Shown here piece after piece: positions 39,601-42,366 of a stretch of 64,000 nt of DNA (position 1 is the first letter of the stretch; each line of letters begins with the position of its first letter). A program made the position numbers and the translations under genes. Source of the stretch: Siderastrea siderea (lineage: Eukaryota > Cnidaria > Anthozoa > Scleractinia > Rhizangiidae). Location of the stretch: NCBI GenBank assembly GCA_964030785.1, contig OZ034978.1, positions 6,632,501 to 6,696,500 on the forward strand, read 5' to 3'. The notes below the pieces were generated by a model. The model did no database searches, was not told where the DNA came from, and saw only the letters and a list, made by a program, of their open reading frames with translations.

Positions 39601-39909
39601 TCGGGGTTAAAGGGTTAAATCTCTAACCAACAATGGATCAAAACTCCGGCCTTAAATTCAGACGCCCCAGAAACCAATGAGAATGCTTTTTTCAGTGTGC
39701 GCCATTTTAGCCATAGCTCGTTATTTACCCGTTCTGTTTGTCTTTAGACACCGGTTATTCTACAAGAGATCAATGAAATGCTCCAGCCTATAATGAATGC
39801 CGCTGCCCACAATGTTCATTTGGCCTGTCCCGAGATTCACCGCGCGCTCAAGTCTGTGGAGGTCGACGTGACTGGCCGGAAATCTAGCATGTCGGTGAAA
39901 CAAATGTGA
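2583..39909 (+). CDS. Large 30-exon gene, protein family not recognised, 5' end incomplete
   Basis: Thirty exons were joined by hand: 2583-2671, 3778-3960, 6192-6348, 7810-7941, 8713-8788, 9699-9784, 10470-10529, 12829-12917, 14389-14534, 16967-17126, 18151-18243, 19666-19801, 20582-20658, 23234-23360, 25090-25182, 25856-25955, 26534-26607, 27224-27351, 28103-28218, 29999-30111, 31048-31195, 31804-31854, 31940-32064, 33202-33278, 35208-35280, 35596-35766, 36996-37148, 37387-37504, 37793-37860, 39748-39909. Every junction is GT-AG and keeps phase; the total is 3381 nt, giving 1126 residues and a TGA. No start codon is included. I see no signal peptide, zinc-finger cysteines or kinase motifs. 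Residues 340-392 form a basic, low-complexity linker starting with RGRP, like an AT-hook core. Residues 412-423 are strongly hydrophobic, more like a buried helix than a clear membrane span. The rest has the Leu/Glu/Gln/Ser pattern of a helical scaffold. I compared it from memory with WASH-complex SWIP and strumpellin, CYFIP and NCKAP1 and saw no match. Function is unknown. Confidence 0.8.
3441..3578 (-). mobile_element. Dispersed MITE family R (TTAACCCTTTAAGCCC ends), partial
   Basis: It carries the reverse complement of words shared with the copies at 26170, 33506, 35303 and 40873, for example AGTGATCACCAAGGA, ACAAATTCTCCTTACTAG and CATAAGAAATGTATGGA. One end is decayed. Confidence 0.6.
3778..3960 (+). 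CDS. Exon 2 (residues 30-91)
   Basis: Acceptor TTTTTTTCAG and donor GAGAG|GTATAT. The incoming split codon gives Arg and the outgoing one gives Ser with exon 3. It encodes a Ser/Arg-rich start, then a helical stretch (INEYLDETGLIKVIETWMKL) and a Pro/Tyr-rich loop (PYNPYPHLVW). The only ATG-led reading of this frame starts about 100 bp upstream, within the intron. Confidence 0.8.
4031..4333 (+). mobile_element. tRNA-derived SINE, family 1
   Basis: A tRNA-like head carries an A-box-like TAGTGATTAGCGCG and a good B box GGTTCGACGCC near 4089-4099. A body follows with GTGTATAAATGGGTAAC and ACAGAAACCGGGATAA, both repeated in the copy at 7283. It lies in intron 2. A working tRNA gene is unlikely because the stem pairing is poor and the element continues for 200 bp. 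Confidence 0.75.
5193..5580. repeat. Inverted-end repeat with CCGGCAGCCGG words, copy 1
   Basis: It begins GGGCAGGGTTTTCAATAAGG and GCCGGCAGCCGG and later carries GGAGCATACCCCGCGACCCC. The same order occurs at 13093-13578 (GGCAGGGTTGTTCC, then GGGGCATGCCCCCAGACCCC), so these are two members of one dispersed family. Confidence 0.5.
6192..6348 (+). CDS. Exon 3 (residues 91-143)
   Basis: Acceptor AAGTTTTCAG at 6191 and donor TTCA|GTGAGT. A nearer CACAG at 6175 would break the frame, which decided the start. It encodes SVGGHASRTQ followed by an amphipathic stretch around RWGIETIVRAVSPEALTG, and it ends in an acidic patch (DDSEDYS). Confidence 0.8.
6583..6610. repeat. Small hairpin
   Basis: ATATCTGTCATC and its near-perfect inverted copy GACAGATAT face each other across a short loop. 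It lies in intron 3 and has no clear role. Confidence 0.35.
7148..7260. mobile_element. Long-hairpin MITE
   Basis: AACAATTATCCTGC and CGGAATATC on the left are matched by GATATTCCG and GCAGGATAATTGTT on the right, with TTAGCC/GGGCTAA in the stem. Almost the whole 113 bp folds on itself. Confidence 0.7.
7283..7552 (+). mobile_element. SINE family 1, second copy (5' damaged)
   Basis: It shares long words with the SINE at 4031: CCCAGTCCCTGCCATCGTG, CCAGGTGTATAAATGGGTA and CTACAGAAACCGGGATAA. The A-box end is lost, and the B box is degraded to GGTTCCATGCC. Confidence 0.75.
7810..7941 (+). CDS. Exon 4 (residues 144-187)
   Basis: Acceptor TTTGTTTCAG and donor TTAT|GTAAGT, phase 0 on both sides. 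It encodes a hydrophobic PVLVGPCVFAGSLYPL segment, then a charged stretch DEESIDIRMEYS. The hydrophobic part is too short and Pro/Gly-broken for a sure membrane span. Confidence 0.8.
8258..8456. mobile_element. Long-hairpin MITE
   Basis: TGTGGTTCAAGTTTTTC and AAACCAGTTTAATTTTTATT on the left are answered by AATAAAAATCAAACTGGTTT and AAATTTGAACCACA on the right. The two arms fold into one hairpin with a loop of about 60 bp. Confidence 0.7.
8713..8788 (+). CDS. Exon 5 (residues 188-213)
   Basis: Acceptor GCTGTTTTCAG and donor CTTG|GTAACT. It encodes a helix-like stretch AAEIFAKAVLSDVQLMKDAE and ends one base into a Gly codon completed by exon 6. Confidence 0.75.
8812..9602 (+). mobile_element. 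MITE family R copy split by a nested MITE
   Basis: The left part (8812-8846) and the right part (9427-9602, ending GCGCTTAAAGGGTTG) together make one complete family-R copy. The 578 bp between them is the TA-flanked element at 8847. Confidence 0.7.
8847..9424. mobile_element. TA-flanked MITE nested in a family-R MITE
   Basis: The left end CCTTGTTGGTACTTAATTTC is the imperfect inverse of the right end, CCCGCGAAATTAAGTAC then AAATAAGG. Both outer borders are TA (8845-8846 and 9425-9426), as left by Tc1/mariner-type insertion. The motif CGCGAAATTAA recurs inside. Confidence 0.75.
9699..9784 (+). CDS. Exon 6 (residues 213-241)
   Basis: Acceptor CAATATTTAG and donor ACAG|GTTTGC. The split Gly codon joins to VTVPVENVRRRGHWVKEFW and ends at Gln, phase 0. 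It is rich in basic and aromatic residues. Confidence 0.8.
10470..10529 (+). CDS. Exon 7 (residues 242-261)
   Basis: A 60-nt exon, acceptor GTGCTTAAAG and donor CTCAG|GTATTT, phase 0 on both sides. It encodes a helix-like DQFLALLKSAAVAQKVAEAQ, and skipping it would leave the frame intact. Confidence 0.7.
10917..12027. mobile_element. Terminal-inverted-repeat element with C/G-run ends, carrying a nested element
   Basis: The left end ATGCGCTGATCAATTC, running into ACTTCAACATCCCCC, is mirrored on the right by GGGATGTTGAACTTT and GATTGGCGCAT. The outer element is interrupted by the TTAA-flanked element at 11091-11749. Confidence 0.65.
11091..11749. mobile_element. TTAA-flanked element (GGACGTTCG ends)
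   Basis: The ends GGACGTTCGTG and GCGCGAACGTCC are inverted repeats, and TTAA sits on both sides (11087-11090 and 11750-11753), as for piggyBac-type insertion. The word CTACAATACAGATTTT occurs twice inside (about 11113 and 11496). No transposase ORF remains. Confidence 0.7.
12829..12917 (+). CDS. Exon 8 (residues 262-291)
   Basis: Acceptor TTTTCTTCTAG and donor GGGAG|GTAATG. It encodes CMFMLQPESLLYRRGRKQYN and ends with a split Arg codon. The basic RRGRK lies in its middle. Confidence 0.8.
13093..13578. repeat. Inverted-end repeat with CCGGCAGCCGG words, copy 2
   Basis: It starts CAGGGTTGTTCC and ends GTTGTGGACAACCCTG, an imperfect inverted pair. The internal CCTGGGGGGCATGCCCCC is shared in degraded form with the copy at 5193. 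Confidence 0.55.
13585..14000 (+). repeat. Decayed SINE family 1 with an internal 3-fold repeat
   Basis: TTGTCTCTCTTCACTC resembles the SINE body. A unit of about 75 bp around CTGTGATGGACTAGCATCC occurs three times between 13768 and 13946, each followed by a CCAGGGGAG-like word. Confidence 0.5.
14389..14534 (+). CDS. Exon 9 (residues 291-340)
   Basis: Acceptor TTGCTTGTAG and donor GCAA|GTAATA. It encodes HPYWSAHEGVFVSRFHIKEY followed by a Leu/Gly-rich stretch. This is one of the most globular-looking, aromatic-rich parts and a good query for a homology search. Confidence 0.85.
14636..16130. repeat. Long imperfect TGAC/TGGC tetranucleotide array
   Basis: TGAC/CTGA tetramers with scattered variants run from about 14636 to 14990 and from 15737 to 16130, interrupted by other sequence at 14810-14930 and 14991-15736. 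The longest pure blocks are near 15831-15910 and 16068-16128. It lies in intron 9. Confidence 0.85.
14991..15736. mobile_element. Insertion with CTCGAAATTAA-like ends inside the TGAC array
   Basis: The left end AGGGCTCGAAATTAAC and right end AAATTAAATTCAAGCTCT form an imperfect inverted pair. TGAC repeats resume on both sides. The short ORFs within it have no recognisable product. Confidence 0.5.
16314..16523. mobile_element. Short element with GCCTCGAAATTAAA ends
   Basis: GGCCTCGAAATTAAA at the left is inverted as GTAAATTTCGAGCTC at the right. It is the same end type as the insertion at 14991. GGAGCAA/TTGCTCC-like words recur inside. Confidence 0.55.
16676..16766. repeat. CTTC and TGTC microsatellites
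   Basis: A (CTTC)n run at 16676-16706 and a (TGTC)n run at about 16734-16766 lie 200 bp before exon 10. The ORFs across them are repeat artefacts. Confidence 0.9.
16967..17126 (+). CDS. Exon 10, basic linker (residues 340-393)
   Basis: Acceptor GCTCTTTTAG and donor AAA|GTAAGT. With the split codon it begins RGRPRRNR, then becomes Ser/Gln/Gly/Asn-rich (SNSQLQSRAGG). RGRP matches an AT-hook core, but a single copy in a disordered basic linker may equally be a nuclear localisation or phosphorylation segment. The exon is phase-shifting, so it cannot be skipped cleanly. Confidence 0.85.
17675..17956 (+). mobile_element. Possible solo LTR
   Basis: The segment begins TGTAAC and ends ATTACA, short inverted ends. 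It holds a TATAAAAAG box near 17810 and an AATAAA at about 17893, in the order expected of an LTR. No clean target duplication was seen. It could instead be a single-copy piece of intron. Confidence 0.35.
18151..18243 (+). CDS. Exon 11 (residues 393-424)
   Basis: Acceptor CATTTTTCAG and donor AACAG|GTAAGC. It encodes TYFSDQIYELGGKINFMRML and then the hydrophobic HYLILVVLLN. The hydrophobic run of about 10-12 residues is probably a buried helix. Confidence 0.85.
18266..18556. mobile_element. Long-hairpin MITE just downstream of exon 11
   Basis: AGCCTGAGTAAACAGC at the left mirrors GCTGTTTTCTCAGGCT at the right. The central arms AGAAGCACTACCTAGATCTG and CAGATCTAGGTAGTGCTTCT are perfect complements. 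It starts 23 bp after the exon 11 donor. Confidence 0.85.
19666..19801 (+). CDS. Exon 12 (residues 424-469)
   Basis: Acceptor TGTTTTGTTAG and donor GGG|GTAAGT. It encodes EDPEEQSACLVEAYRLLRSS followed by a Leu/Val-rich helical stretch and CG at the end, phase 0. Confidence 0.85.
20582..20658 (+). CDS. Exon 13 (residues 470-495)
   Basis: Acceptor TACTTTTGCAG and donor CCTT|GTGAGG. It encodes MGASDIVQAHFLAYRHSLKD. The first ATG is an internal Met, not a start. Confidence 0.8.
21745..21905 (-). mobile_element. MITE family R, minus orientation
   Basis: CACGAGAATAAAGGAGATGA, TTTCATGAGAAATATATGGA and TGTTGATATTGGGGCTTCAA match the reverse of other family-R copies. It directly precedes the LINE fragment. 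Confidence 0.6.
22010..22716 (+). mobile_element. 5'-truncated non-LTR retrotransposon (LINE), 3' end
   Basis: It holds the C-terminal part of the reverse-transcriptase ORF and a 3' UTR with AATAAA, ending in a (TTAC)n tail (ACTTACTTACTTAC), the kind of short tandem tail seen on CR1/L2-like LINEs. It sits on + in intron 13. A 24-bp word ending ATGATTAGACCG is repeated at its 5' edge. Confidence 0.8.
22040..22486 (+). pseudogene. LINE ORF2 C-terminal remnant
   Basis: The 148-codon frame contains RVLKLQKRATGVILDANRQ, LFNKLNWIPFSEQAKLTKC and AWNSLPLSVRK, the C-terminal pattern of LINE polymerase proteins downstream of the RT domain. The endonuclease and RT catalytic parts are missing. Relative to related elements a short stretch before the ACQAWNSLP block seems deleted. 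It is inactive. Confidence 0.8.
23234..23360 (+). CDS. Exon 14 (residues 495-537)
   Basis: Acceptor TTATTCTGTAG and donor TGAG|GTACAT. It encodes KDKSSDMRFHGRVLLKMLDS and a Thr/Gly-rich loop, ending in phase 0. Confidence 0.85.
23580..24247. mobile_element. TTAA-flanked element (GGGGGGAGACT ends)
   Basis: GGGGGGAGACT at the left is inverted as AGTCTCCCCC at the right, and TTAA flanks both (23576-23579 and 24248-24251). An 18-bp perfect palindrome around GGTCACGTGACC lies near 24048-24065. The ORFs of about 86 and 108 codons inside have no recognised product. Confidence 0.75.
24878..24965 (+). mobile_element. tRNA-like fragment, probable SINE head
   Basis: GACTCAGTGATTAGATCATC resembles an A-box arm and ATAGATTCCATTCC a weak B box, spaced as in a tRNA. 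The B box is too degraded for a working gene. Confidence 0.45.
25090..25182 (+). CDS. Exon 15 (residues 538-568)
   Basis: Acceptor ACATTTTCAG and donor GTTG|GTAAGT, phase 0 on both sides (31 codons). It encodes VNKGLEDVNRYCETVFLGLL and a Leu-rich end. Confidence 0.85.
25856..25955 (+). CDS. Exon 16 (residues 569-602)
   Basis: Acceptor GCTATCAACAG and donor CTCG|GTAAGG. It encodes KYIPPVENSNSFIVQQRFKH followed by an Ala/Glu/Asn stretch. A longer ORF here reads into both introns and is not the exon. Confidence 0.8.
26170..26382 (+). mobile_element. MITE family R, complete copy
   Basis: It runs from TTAACCCTTTATACCCTGAT to GAGGTATTAAAGGGTTAA. Shared inner words include TCTTATGGGACCAGTAAAG and TGAACAAGTAGTGATAATG. 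Confidence 0.75.
26534..26607 (+). CDS. Exon 17 (residues 602-626)
   Basis: Acceptor GTTTCTTCCAG and donor TACAG|GTAAAA. It encodes LDVAEQAKTIAAPSAITKET. An 18-nt micro-exon at 26446-26463 could precede it without breaking the frame, but it is optional. Confidence 0.75.
26628..26682. repeat. AAAT microsatellite
   Basis: A run of AAATAAATAAAT with a few C substitutions, 20 bp after exon 17. Confidence 0.9.
26806..27028 (-). mobile_element. tRNA-derived SINE, family 2, minus strand
   Basis: Read on the minus strand, it starts near 27028 with an A-box-like GATGGCGCTGTGATGAAAG, then B box GGGTTCGAGTCCCG, then a body with GGGTTGAGTTTGTTGTTGG and CTCCGGGTACTCCGG. The same body words occur in degraded form at 28655-28860. 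Confidence 0.75.
27224..27351 (+). CDS. Exon 18 (residues 627-669)
   Basis: Acceptor GTTCATTTCAG and donor CCAG|GTAATA. It encodes YFVDVKLDQVFHEFLVDLVT, then a Pro-rich turn (IPPNPYPRL) and an Ala-rich end. Confidence 0.85.
27468..27616. mobile_element. Long-hairpin MITE
   Basis: TAGTGGCGCGCGAGCG and AAAAATATTGC on the left match GCAATATTTTTCGCTC and CCGCGCCACTA on the right. A GGGGAAAACGAGGGGA / TCCCCTCGTTTTTTCCC pair forms the inner stem. Confidence 0.8.
27950..28030 (+). mobile_element. SINE family 1 tail fragment
   Basis: CAATACTCTTCAGTGTTTCG and CACGGCCGTGTTGGACC match the 3' part of the SINE at 4031. Confidence 0.5.
28103..28218 (+). CDS. Exon 19 (residues 669-708)
   Basis: Acceptor TAAATCACAG and donor TACG|GTGAGT. 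It encodes MELFGEKRAKLLSKLISESV and ends PGIEAY plus one base of Gly. Confidence 0.85.
28270..28335 (+). repeat. GACGTTTCGAGCGTTAGCCC repeat fragment
   Basis: The word order GACGTTTCGAGCG, AGCCCTTCGTCAGAG recurs at 31462-31562 and, less well, at 14798-14890. It is a dispersed repeat of unknown type. Confidence 0.55.
28655..28860 (+). mobile_element. SINE family 2, diverged plus-strand copy
   Basis: CAGGTTCGATTCGCAGGC serves as B box, and GGTTGAGCGTGTTGTTGG matches the body of the SINE at 26806. Confidence 0.6.
29209..29615 (+). mobile_element. TTAA-flanked MITE, family T, copy A
   Basis: The ends GCACGGTGCC and GGCACCGTCC are inverted and flanked by TTAA (29205-29208 and 29616-29619). It carries GTTATGACTATGTGGAAAAA and ATGCGCAGAACGTAAGCGCA. 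It stands 380 bp upstream of exon 20, in opposite orientation to copy B. Confidence 0.8.
29999..30111 (+). CDS. Exon 20 (residues 708-745)
   Basis: Acceptor GCTTTTGACAG and donor CAAG|GTTTGT. It encodes LVSAVAALDGKQYNSLRSKL and ends at Lys, phase 0. It lies between two inverted copies of MITE family T. The donor is weaker than most here (GTTTGT) and only 37 bp from copy B. Confidence 0.8.
30149..30504 (-). mobile_element. TTAA-flanked MITE, family T, copy B (inverted relative to A)
   Basis: It starts GGATGGTGCC and ends GGCACCGTCC, with TTAA at 30145-30148 and 30505-30508. Its first 60 bp (CTGCGCTTACGTTCTGCGCA) are the reverse complement of the last part of copy A. Confidence 0.8.
30625..31047 (+). 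repeat. Tandem broken copies of the acceptor and 5' part of exon 21
   Basis: Three exon-like copies begin at 30701, 30813 and 30929, with a partial one from 30625, at 112-119 bp spacing, ahead of the real exon at 31048. Each has an AG acceptor (TTGCAG), then words matching the exon: GGACATGGCGC, GGTTTTG.ACCCC, GTATGATGC, CTTGAGGAACATTA. Each copy covers about 90 nt of exon plus roughly 25 nt of intron. One has a 1-nt deletion, and one reads TAG at its fourth codon. Confidence 0.85.
31048..31195 (+). CDS. Exon 21 (residues 746-795)
   Basis: Acceptor TGATTGTTGTAG and donor CTCG|GTAAGG. It encodes TVVDMALGGFGPLYGRMMPY, then LHEIDLEEHYFIQGPRNARS and IVHFAKL. It is the only intact copy of the exon; four acceptors in a row precede or serve it. 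Confidence 0.9.
31462..31562 (+). repeat. GACGTTTCGAG repeat copy
   Basis: TTGATAAGATAAATTGGCC, then AGCTGACGTTTCGAG and AGCCCTTCGTCAGAGTGAA. The end TCAGAGTGAATCGCTCTGA is itself a small palindrome. Confidence 0.6.
31804..31854 (+). CDS. Exon 22 (residues 795-812)
   Basis: A 51-nt exon, acceptor TTAACTACTAG and donor CTTG|GTAAGA. It encodes FDHLVDFSEKEGVLFL, linked to exon 21 by a split Val codon and to exon 23 by a split Gly codon. Skipping it keeps frame. Confidence 0.8.
31940..32064 (+). CDS. Exon 23 (residues 812-853)
   Basis: Acceptor TATTTTGCAG and donor GAGG|GTACGT, only 85 bp after exon 22. It encodes IFLGGESLRRSLHDIVAPQR, then KKAFLTQLIS and ends PLYLR, phase 0. Confidence 0.85.
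32240..32413. mobile_element. Inverted-repeat MITE (AAGGCTRGTTTC ends)
   Basis: AAGGCTAGTTTCCATATGAT at the left is answered by CGAAACCAGCCTTTA at the right. TTTCCATATGATC recurs in both arms. Confidence 0.7.
32705..32910 (-). mobile_element. MITE family R, minus orientation
   Basis: CATTATCACCACTTGTTCAA through AATATGCATTTTTATATCAG and GGGTTTAAAGGATTAA, the reverse of the copy at 26170. Confidence 0.7.
32988..33078. mobile_element. Near-perfect 90-bp hairpin MITE
   Basis: TAGTCTCCTACGGAGCCG and TTTTTAGTGGCGTCACGC match GCGTGACGCCGCTAAAAA and CGGCTGCCTAGGAGACTA. Only about 15 bp stays unpaired. Confidence 0.85.
33202..33278 (+). CDS. Exon 24 (residues 854-879)
   Basis: Acceptor TTTCTTCCAG and donor CATGG|GTGAGC. 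It encodes VYVTLDWRLVMVKKSFLLHF and ends with a split Gly codon. Confidence 0.85.
33297..33361. repeat. AAT/ATT inverted microsatellite
   Basis: (AAT)n passes directly into (ATT)n, so the repeat is its own inverse and can form a hairpin. It starts 18 bp after the exon 24 donor. Confidence 0.9.
33506..33715 (+). mobile_element. MITE family R
   Basis: It runs from TTTAACCATTTAAGCCCC to TTGGGGCTAAAAGGGTTAA, with TTCTTGTTACTAGTTGGGAG and TGATCAAGTAGTAATAATG inside. Confidence 0.7.
35208..35280 (+). CDS. Exon 25 (residues 879-903)
   Basis: Acceptor TTTCTTTCAG and donor TGCG|GTGAGT. It encodes YERFYNASSDPLAIYQSVFS and ends KQDA, phase 0. Confidence 0.8.
35303..35505 (+). mobile_element. MITE family R
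   Basis: TTTAAGCCCCAACATCAATA to TTGGGTTTTTAAGGGTTAA, 23 bp after exon 25. Confidence 0.7.
35596..35766 (+). CDS. Exon 26 (residues 904-960)
   Basis: Acceptor TCTCTTGTAG and donor GTCAG|GTAACT, phase 0 on both sides (57 codons). It encodes ALLYTRFCGPQDYTDPCKGE and a charged helix ERAKEEEDLLSVYRWLM. Confidence 0.9.
35880..36238. mobile_element. Inverted-repeat MITE (TGTTTACCATTTAC ends)
   Basis: TGTTTACCGTTTAC at the left, GTAAATGGTAAACA at the right, with further CCATTTAC/GTAAATGG words inside. It lies in intron 26. Confidence 0.7.
36604..36659. repeat. ATT microsatellite
   Basis: About 18 tandem ATT units. Confidence 0.9.
36755..36900 (-). repeat. Diverged 106-bp satellite unit inside intron 26
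   Basis: AAGTGTGACACTCAAGCTAC, GCAGTACTTTCTTGTGGTGC and TGTTTATTTTGCTACATGAG match the inverted satellite units at 47600-48170. One full unit and part of a second are present. Confidence 0.65.
36996..37148 (+). CDS. Exon 27 (residues 961-1011)
   Basis: Acceptor CTTTTCAACAG and donor AACG|GTACGA, phase 0 on both sides. It encodes QKSYLAEAWYMLHSVASELE followed by a Leu/Asn/Glu helix and an acidic-basic LEDDERT end. Confidence 0.9.
37387..37504 (+). CDS. Exon 28 (residues 1012-1051)
   Basis: Acceptor TTTCTTTGCAG and donor CAAG|GTAGGT. It encodes SLLESSALGTMVTAYSDKLE and a Ser/Pro/Leu-rich end, with a split Gly codon. Confidence 0.85.
37793..37860 (+). CDS. Exon 29 (residues 1051-1073)
   Basis: Acceptor TTACTTTACAG and donor AAAA|GTAAGG. 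It encodes NLRLVTITDPVSRSLSLRIS and ends SK, phase 0. Confidence 0.8.
37922..38751. mobile_element. TA-flanked element with 28-bp inverted ends (TTAAACGCCGG)
   Basis: CCGTGTTTTCTCGATTAAAC at the left is inverted as GTTTAATCGAGAAAATACGG at the right, with TA on both sides (37920-37921 and 38752-38753). Near each end the word GGCGTTTATTTGAGGTCCC or its inverse repeats three or more times. Overlapping ORFs of 78-146 codons lie inside on both strands; none has a recognised domain. It sits in the last intron. Confidence 0.8.
39406..39618. mobile_element. MITE with TTAACCCTTTCACTCCC ends, related to family R
   Basis: TTAACCCTTTCACTCCC at the left and GGGGTTAAAGGGTTAA at the right are inverted. The outer 10 bp match family R; the inside differs. 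Confidence 0.65.
39748..39909 (+). CDS. Exon 30, last coding exon (residues 1074-1126 and stop)
   Basis: Acceptor TTGTCTTTAG. It encodes TPVILQEINEMLQPIMNAAA, then HNVHLACPEIHRALKSV and a short Ser/Lys tail, ending in TGA at 39907-39909. Confidence 0.9.
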   Translation, partial: TPVILQEINEMLQPIMNAAAHNVHLACPEIHRALKSVEVDVTGRKSSMSVKQM

Positions 39910-40660
39910 ATAAGTTGTTTTCATGTACAGAATGCAGAACCATTGCTTCAATTTTTTTTAATTTGCGAGGTCTTGTGAGTGGGCAGTCGTTCTTTCTTCT
40001 TCAAGATACAACTCACAAACGGAAACTGATGCATACGTCATGTAAATATACGGTAAAAACTAAGAGGTATTATGTATCTCCAGAAGCCTATCACCCCTGA
40101 AATCACATGCTCCTGGTATCACCGAATCCGCACTTCTCGCGGCTTCGCCGCTCGACGAGTTACGCTTTTTGCAATCTTCCCTACCCTGGGTACCTGAGGT
40201 TTATCTCGCGTGCTTTTGAGAAGATCGTGGGCCGAAGGCCGACATGATCGCGCGCGTCTTCGAGCGCGCGAGAAAAGCCTTTGTCACCCAGAGTAGATCT
40301 TCACATGCTATAGAAGTACAGGAGAAGAAAGAGTTCGCTCATAGTAACAGTAAAAATGGTTTAAAGTTAAGTACTTTATTTCTCAATAAGGTATTTATTG
40401 GCGACAAGAATGAAAAGTAGAATCGCTCGGTTCATTGTTTGCTTCAGAATGTACAACTTGCAATATATGTATTTATTGTGTTACGAAACTTCCGTGTATT
40501 TAAATAAAGAACCTTATTTGTTGTTGGGCTGTAACCTTGGCAAGTTCAATTGCACCGAAAACGCACGCACCCAAAACAGTCATCCGTTTGCACGGAACAG
40601 GTCTTAATTGTATACTTTTCCCGATCTAACTTAAATAGTTCATTGAATGACCTTTCTCTA
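39910..40660 (+). other. Probable 3' UTR and flank of the 30-exon gene
   Basis: No further exon is seen. A GC-rich fold-back patch (TCGCGGCTTCGCCGC; GATCGCGCGCGTCTTCGAGC) lies at 40130-40280. Words like it recur at 48280 and 58640. The rest is AT-rich. Confidence 0.4.
40503..40508 (+). terminator. Candidate polyadenylation signal
   Basis: This is the first good AATAAA after the stop codon, about 590 bp downstream. A GT/T-rich stretch (TTATTTGTTGTTGGG) follows within 20 bp. No transcript evidence. Confidence 0.3.
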
Positions 40661-40689
40661 CTACGAGTCAAACCTGTGTTTTGCATTTT

Positions 40690-40872
40690 TGGATGGGTCT
40701 GTCGATGACATTTTTAAAGTGTGACCATTCAAATACAAACTATTGAGGAGTCCTTTCCAATTTGTTGTGCTGTGGAAGGTGGTTCACATTTTTGAGTCTT
40801 TGGATAAAATCTTGAACTGTGACGATTTAAACGAAAGCTTCACAACATTACTTTCCTGTTTTTCTGTTTATT
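40690..40872 (-). repeat. Inverted 106-bp satellite units, diverged
   Basis: AAGTGTGACCATTCAAATAC and AGGTGGTTCACATTTTTGAG, followed by a second unit (GTGACGATTTAAACGAAAGC). Confidence 0.65.
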
Positions 40873-41084
40873 AAACCTTAAAGCCCTGATATAAAAATGC
40901 ATACTCGCCTTACTGTTCTCTATATATTTCTTATGGAACAAGTAAGGAGAATTTGTCTAAATATCAAGCCATCTTATCCTTGGTGACCACTTTCTCTATT
41001 CTCATCACTTGAATGACTGAACAAGTTTTGATAACGTCAAAAGAAATTTCATTTTCTTCACTGTTAGGGCTTAAAGGGTAAAGC
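40873..41084 (+). mobile_element. MITE family R
   Basis: AACCTTAAAGCCCTGATATA to GTTAGGGCTTAAAGGGTAAA, inserted between satellite remnants. Confidence 0.75.
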
Positions 41085-41574
41085 TGTACAAGGTGGTTCA
41101 GTCAGACTGCATTCTGTGGATACGAGCATGCTTAGTCTTTGGATCAGAGGCACCCAATGGTTCGTTTTCGCGGAATATCTATTCGAAAGGCCTAAATCAC
41201 TAGAGATATTCGGATTTTACGGCGATGGAAAACTAGAGTCTTCTATGGTGAAACGTCACCTCAAACTTTCGAAACAAGGGGACTGATTAATTCACTTGTT
41301 TTCGAAGAGACAAATATGTGGATTAGAGTGTAAAATATATAGTCACCTAGCATTTTCGGAAAGCCAACGACAGCTCGGAAATATCGGGGGTAAGATTCCA
41401 TTCCCTAAAATTTTCTTCGGCTTTAATTTTCAGCTTAATAATCCGAATAGACCAACCTCTATTAGCTTACACAAATATCCTTCTGAAAACGCTAAAACTA
41501 TCTGCGAGAGAGGAGAAAATGACATTTCAGTTATTTTGCTTAAATCCTCTGGTTGACTGGCCCGATGGATAAAA

Positions 41575-41735
41575 TCCTGAAGTGTGACCATTCAAACGAA
41601 ACCTCCTGAACAGTTCTCCCTGAGGTGCTGTTTATTACGCTGTACAAGGTGGTTCCACGTTTCGAGTCTATGGACTTAAGTGTGACCATTTAAATGAAAA
41701 CTATTGAGAAGTACTTTCCTGTGATACTGTGTAGT
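41575..41735 (-). repeat. Inverted satellite units
   Basis: AAGTGTGACCATTCAAACGA, GTGCTGTTTATTACGCTGTA and AAGTGTGACCATTTAAATGA mark two units about 100 bp apart. Confidence 0.7.
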
Positions 41736-42366
41736 AAGCGAAGATCAAGGAAGAAACATGGTTGTGCACTTTCCTGCACGTGACATTTGACGTCATTTGG
41801 ATAATCATTACACTCGCTATTTTCGTAGCGTTTGTCAACTTTACAAAACAATTCTTGGAAAAACGGGAACAAACGAGAAAATTCGTCGCTCCCTTGCCTT
41901 TAAAAGGTAAAAAAGAAAACACGAAGCTAGACAAAACATCGAATATTTAAGGATCCATTAAGGTAGCTCTTCTGTGCACCTGACCTCAAACGTGATCTGA
42001 ATATGATCTCGTGATATCCTGTTTTTGTACAGTTTGGCAATTTCATGAAAACAATTCCTGGAAAAACGGGAACACACGAGAAACATTGTCTCTCCCTTTC
42101 AAAATCTTAAGAGCCTGTCATGCTTTGAATTTTAATGTAAGGTGGTGCAATTTGTCCTAGCTTTTAAGGCCCTCAAATTATCTGCTATCTTTGTACAGTT
42201 CGTAAATTTCACAAATAAAATTTCTAAGAAAACGGGAACAAACGGGAAATATCTTCCCCTCTTTTGAAGACCTTAGAGCTTGTTGTGCTTTGAGTTGTCA
42301 TTCAATTGGTGAAAATACAATGTTATCCACTAATTTTGTAGTAATAAATACCTTCGCCTTAAAAGA

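Noticed and set aside
2583..39909. Assignment to the WASH complex (SWIP, strumpellin), CYFIP or NCKAP1
   Set aside because: These large helical proteins came to mind, but no block of the translated exons matches what I recall of them, so no symbol is given.
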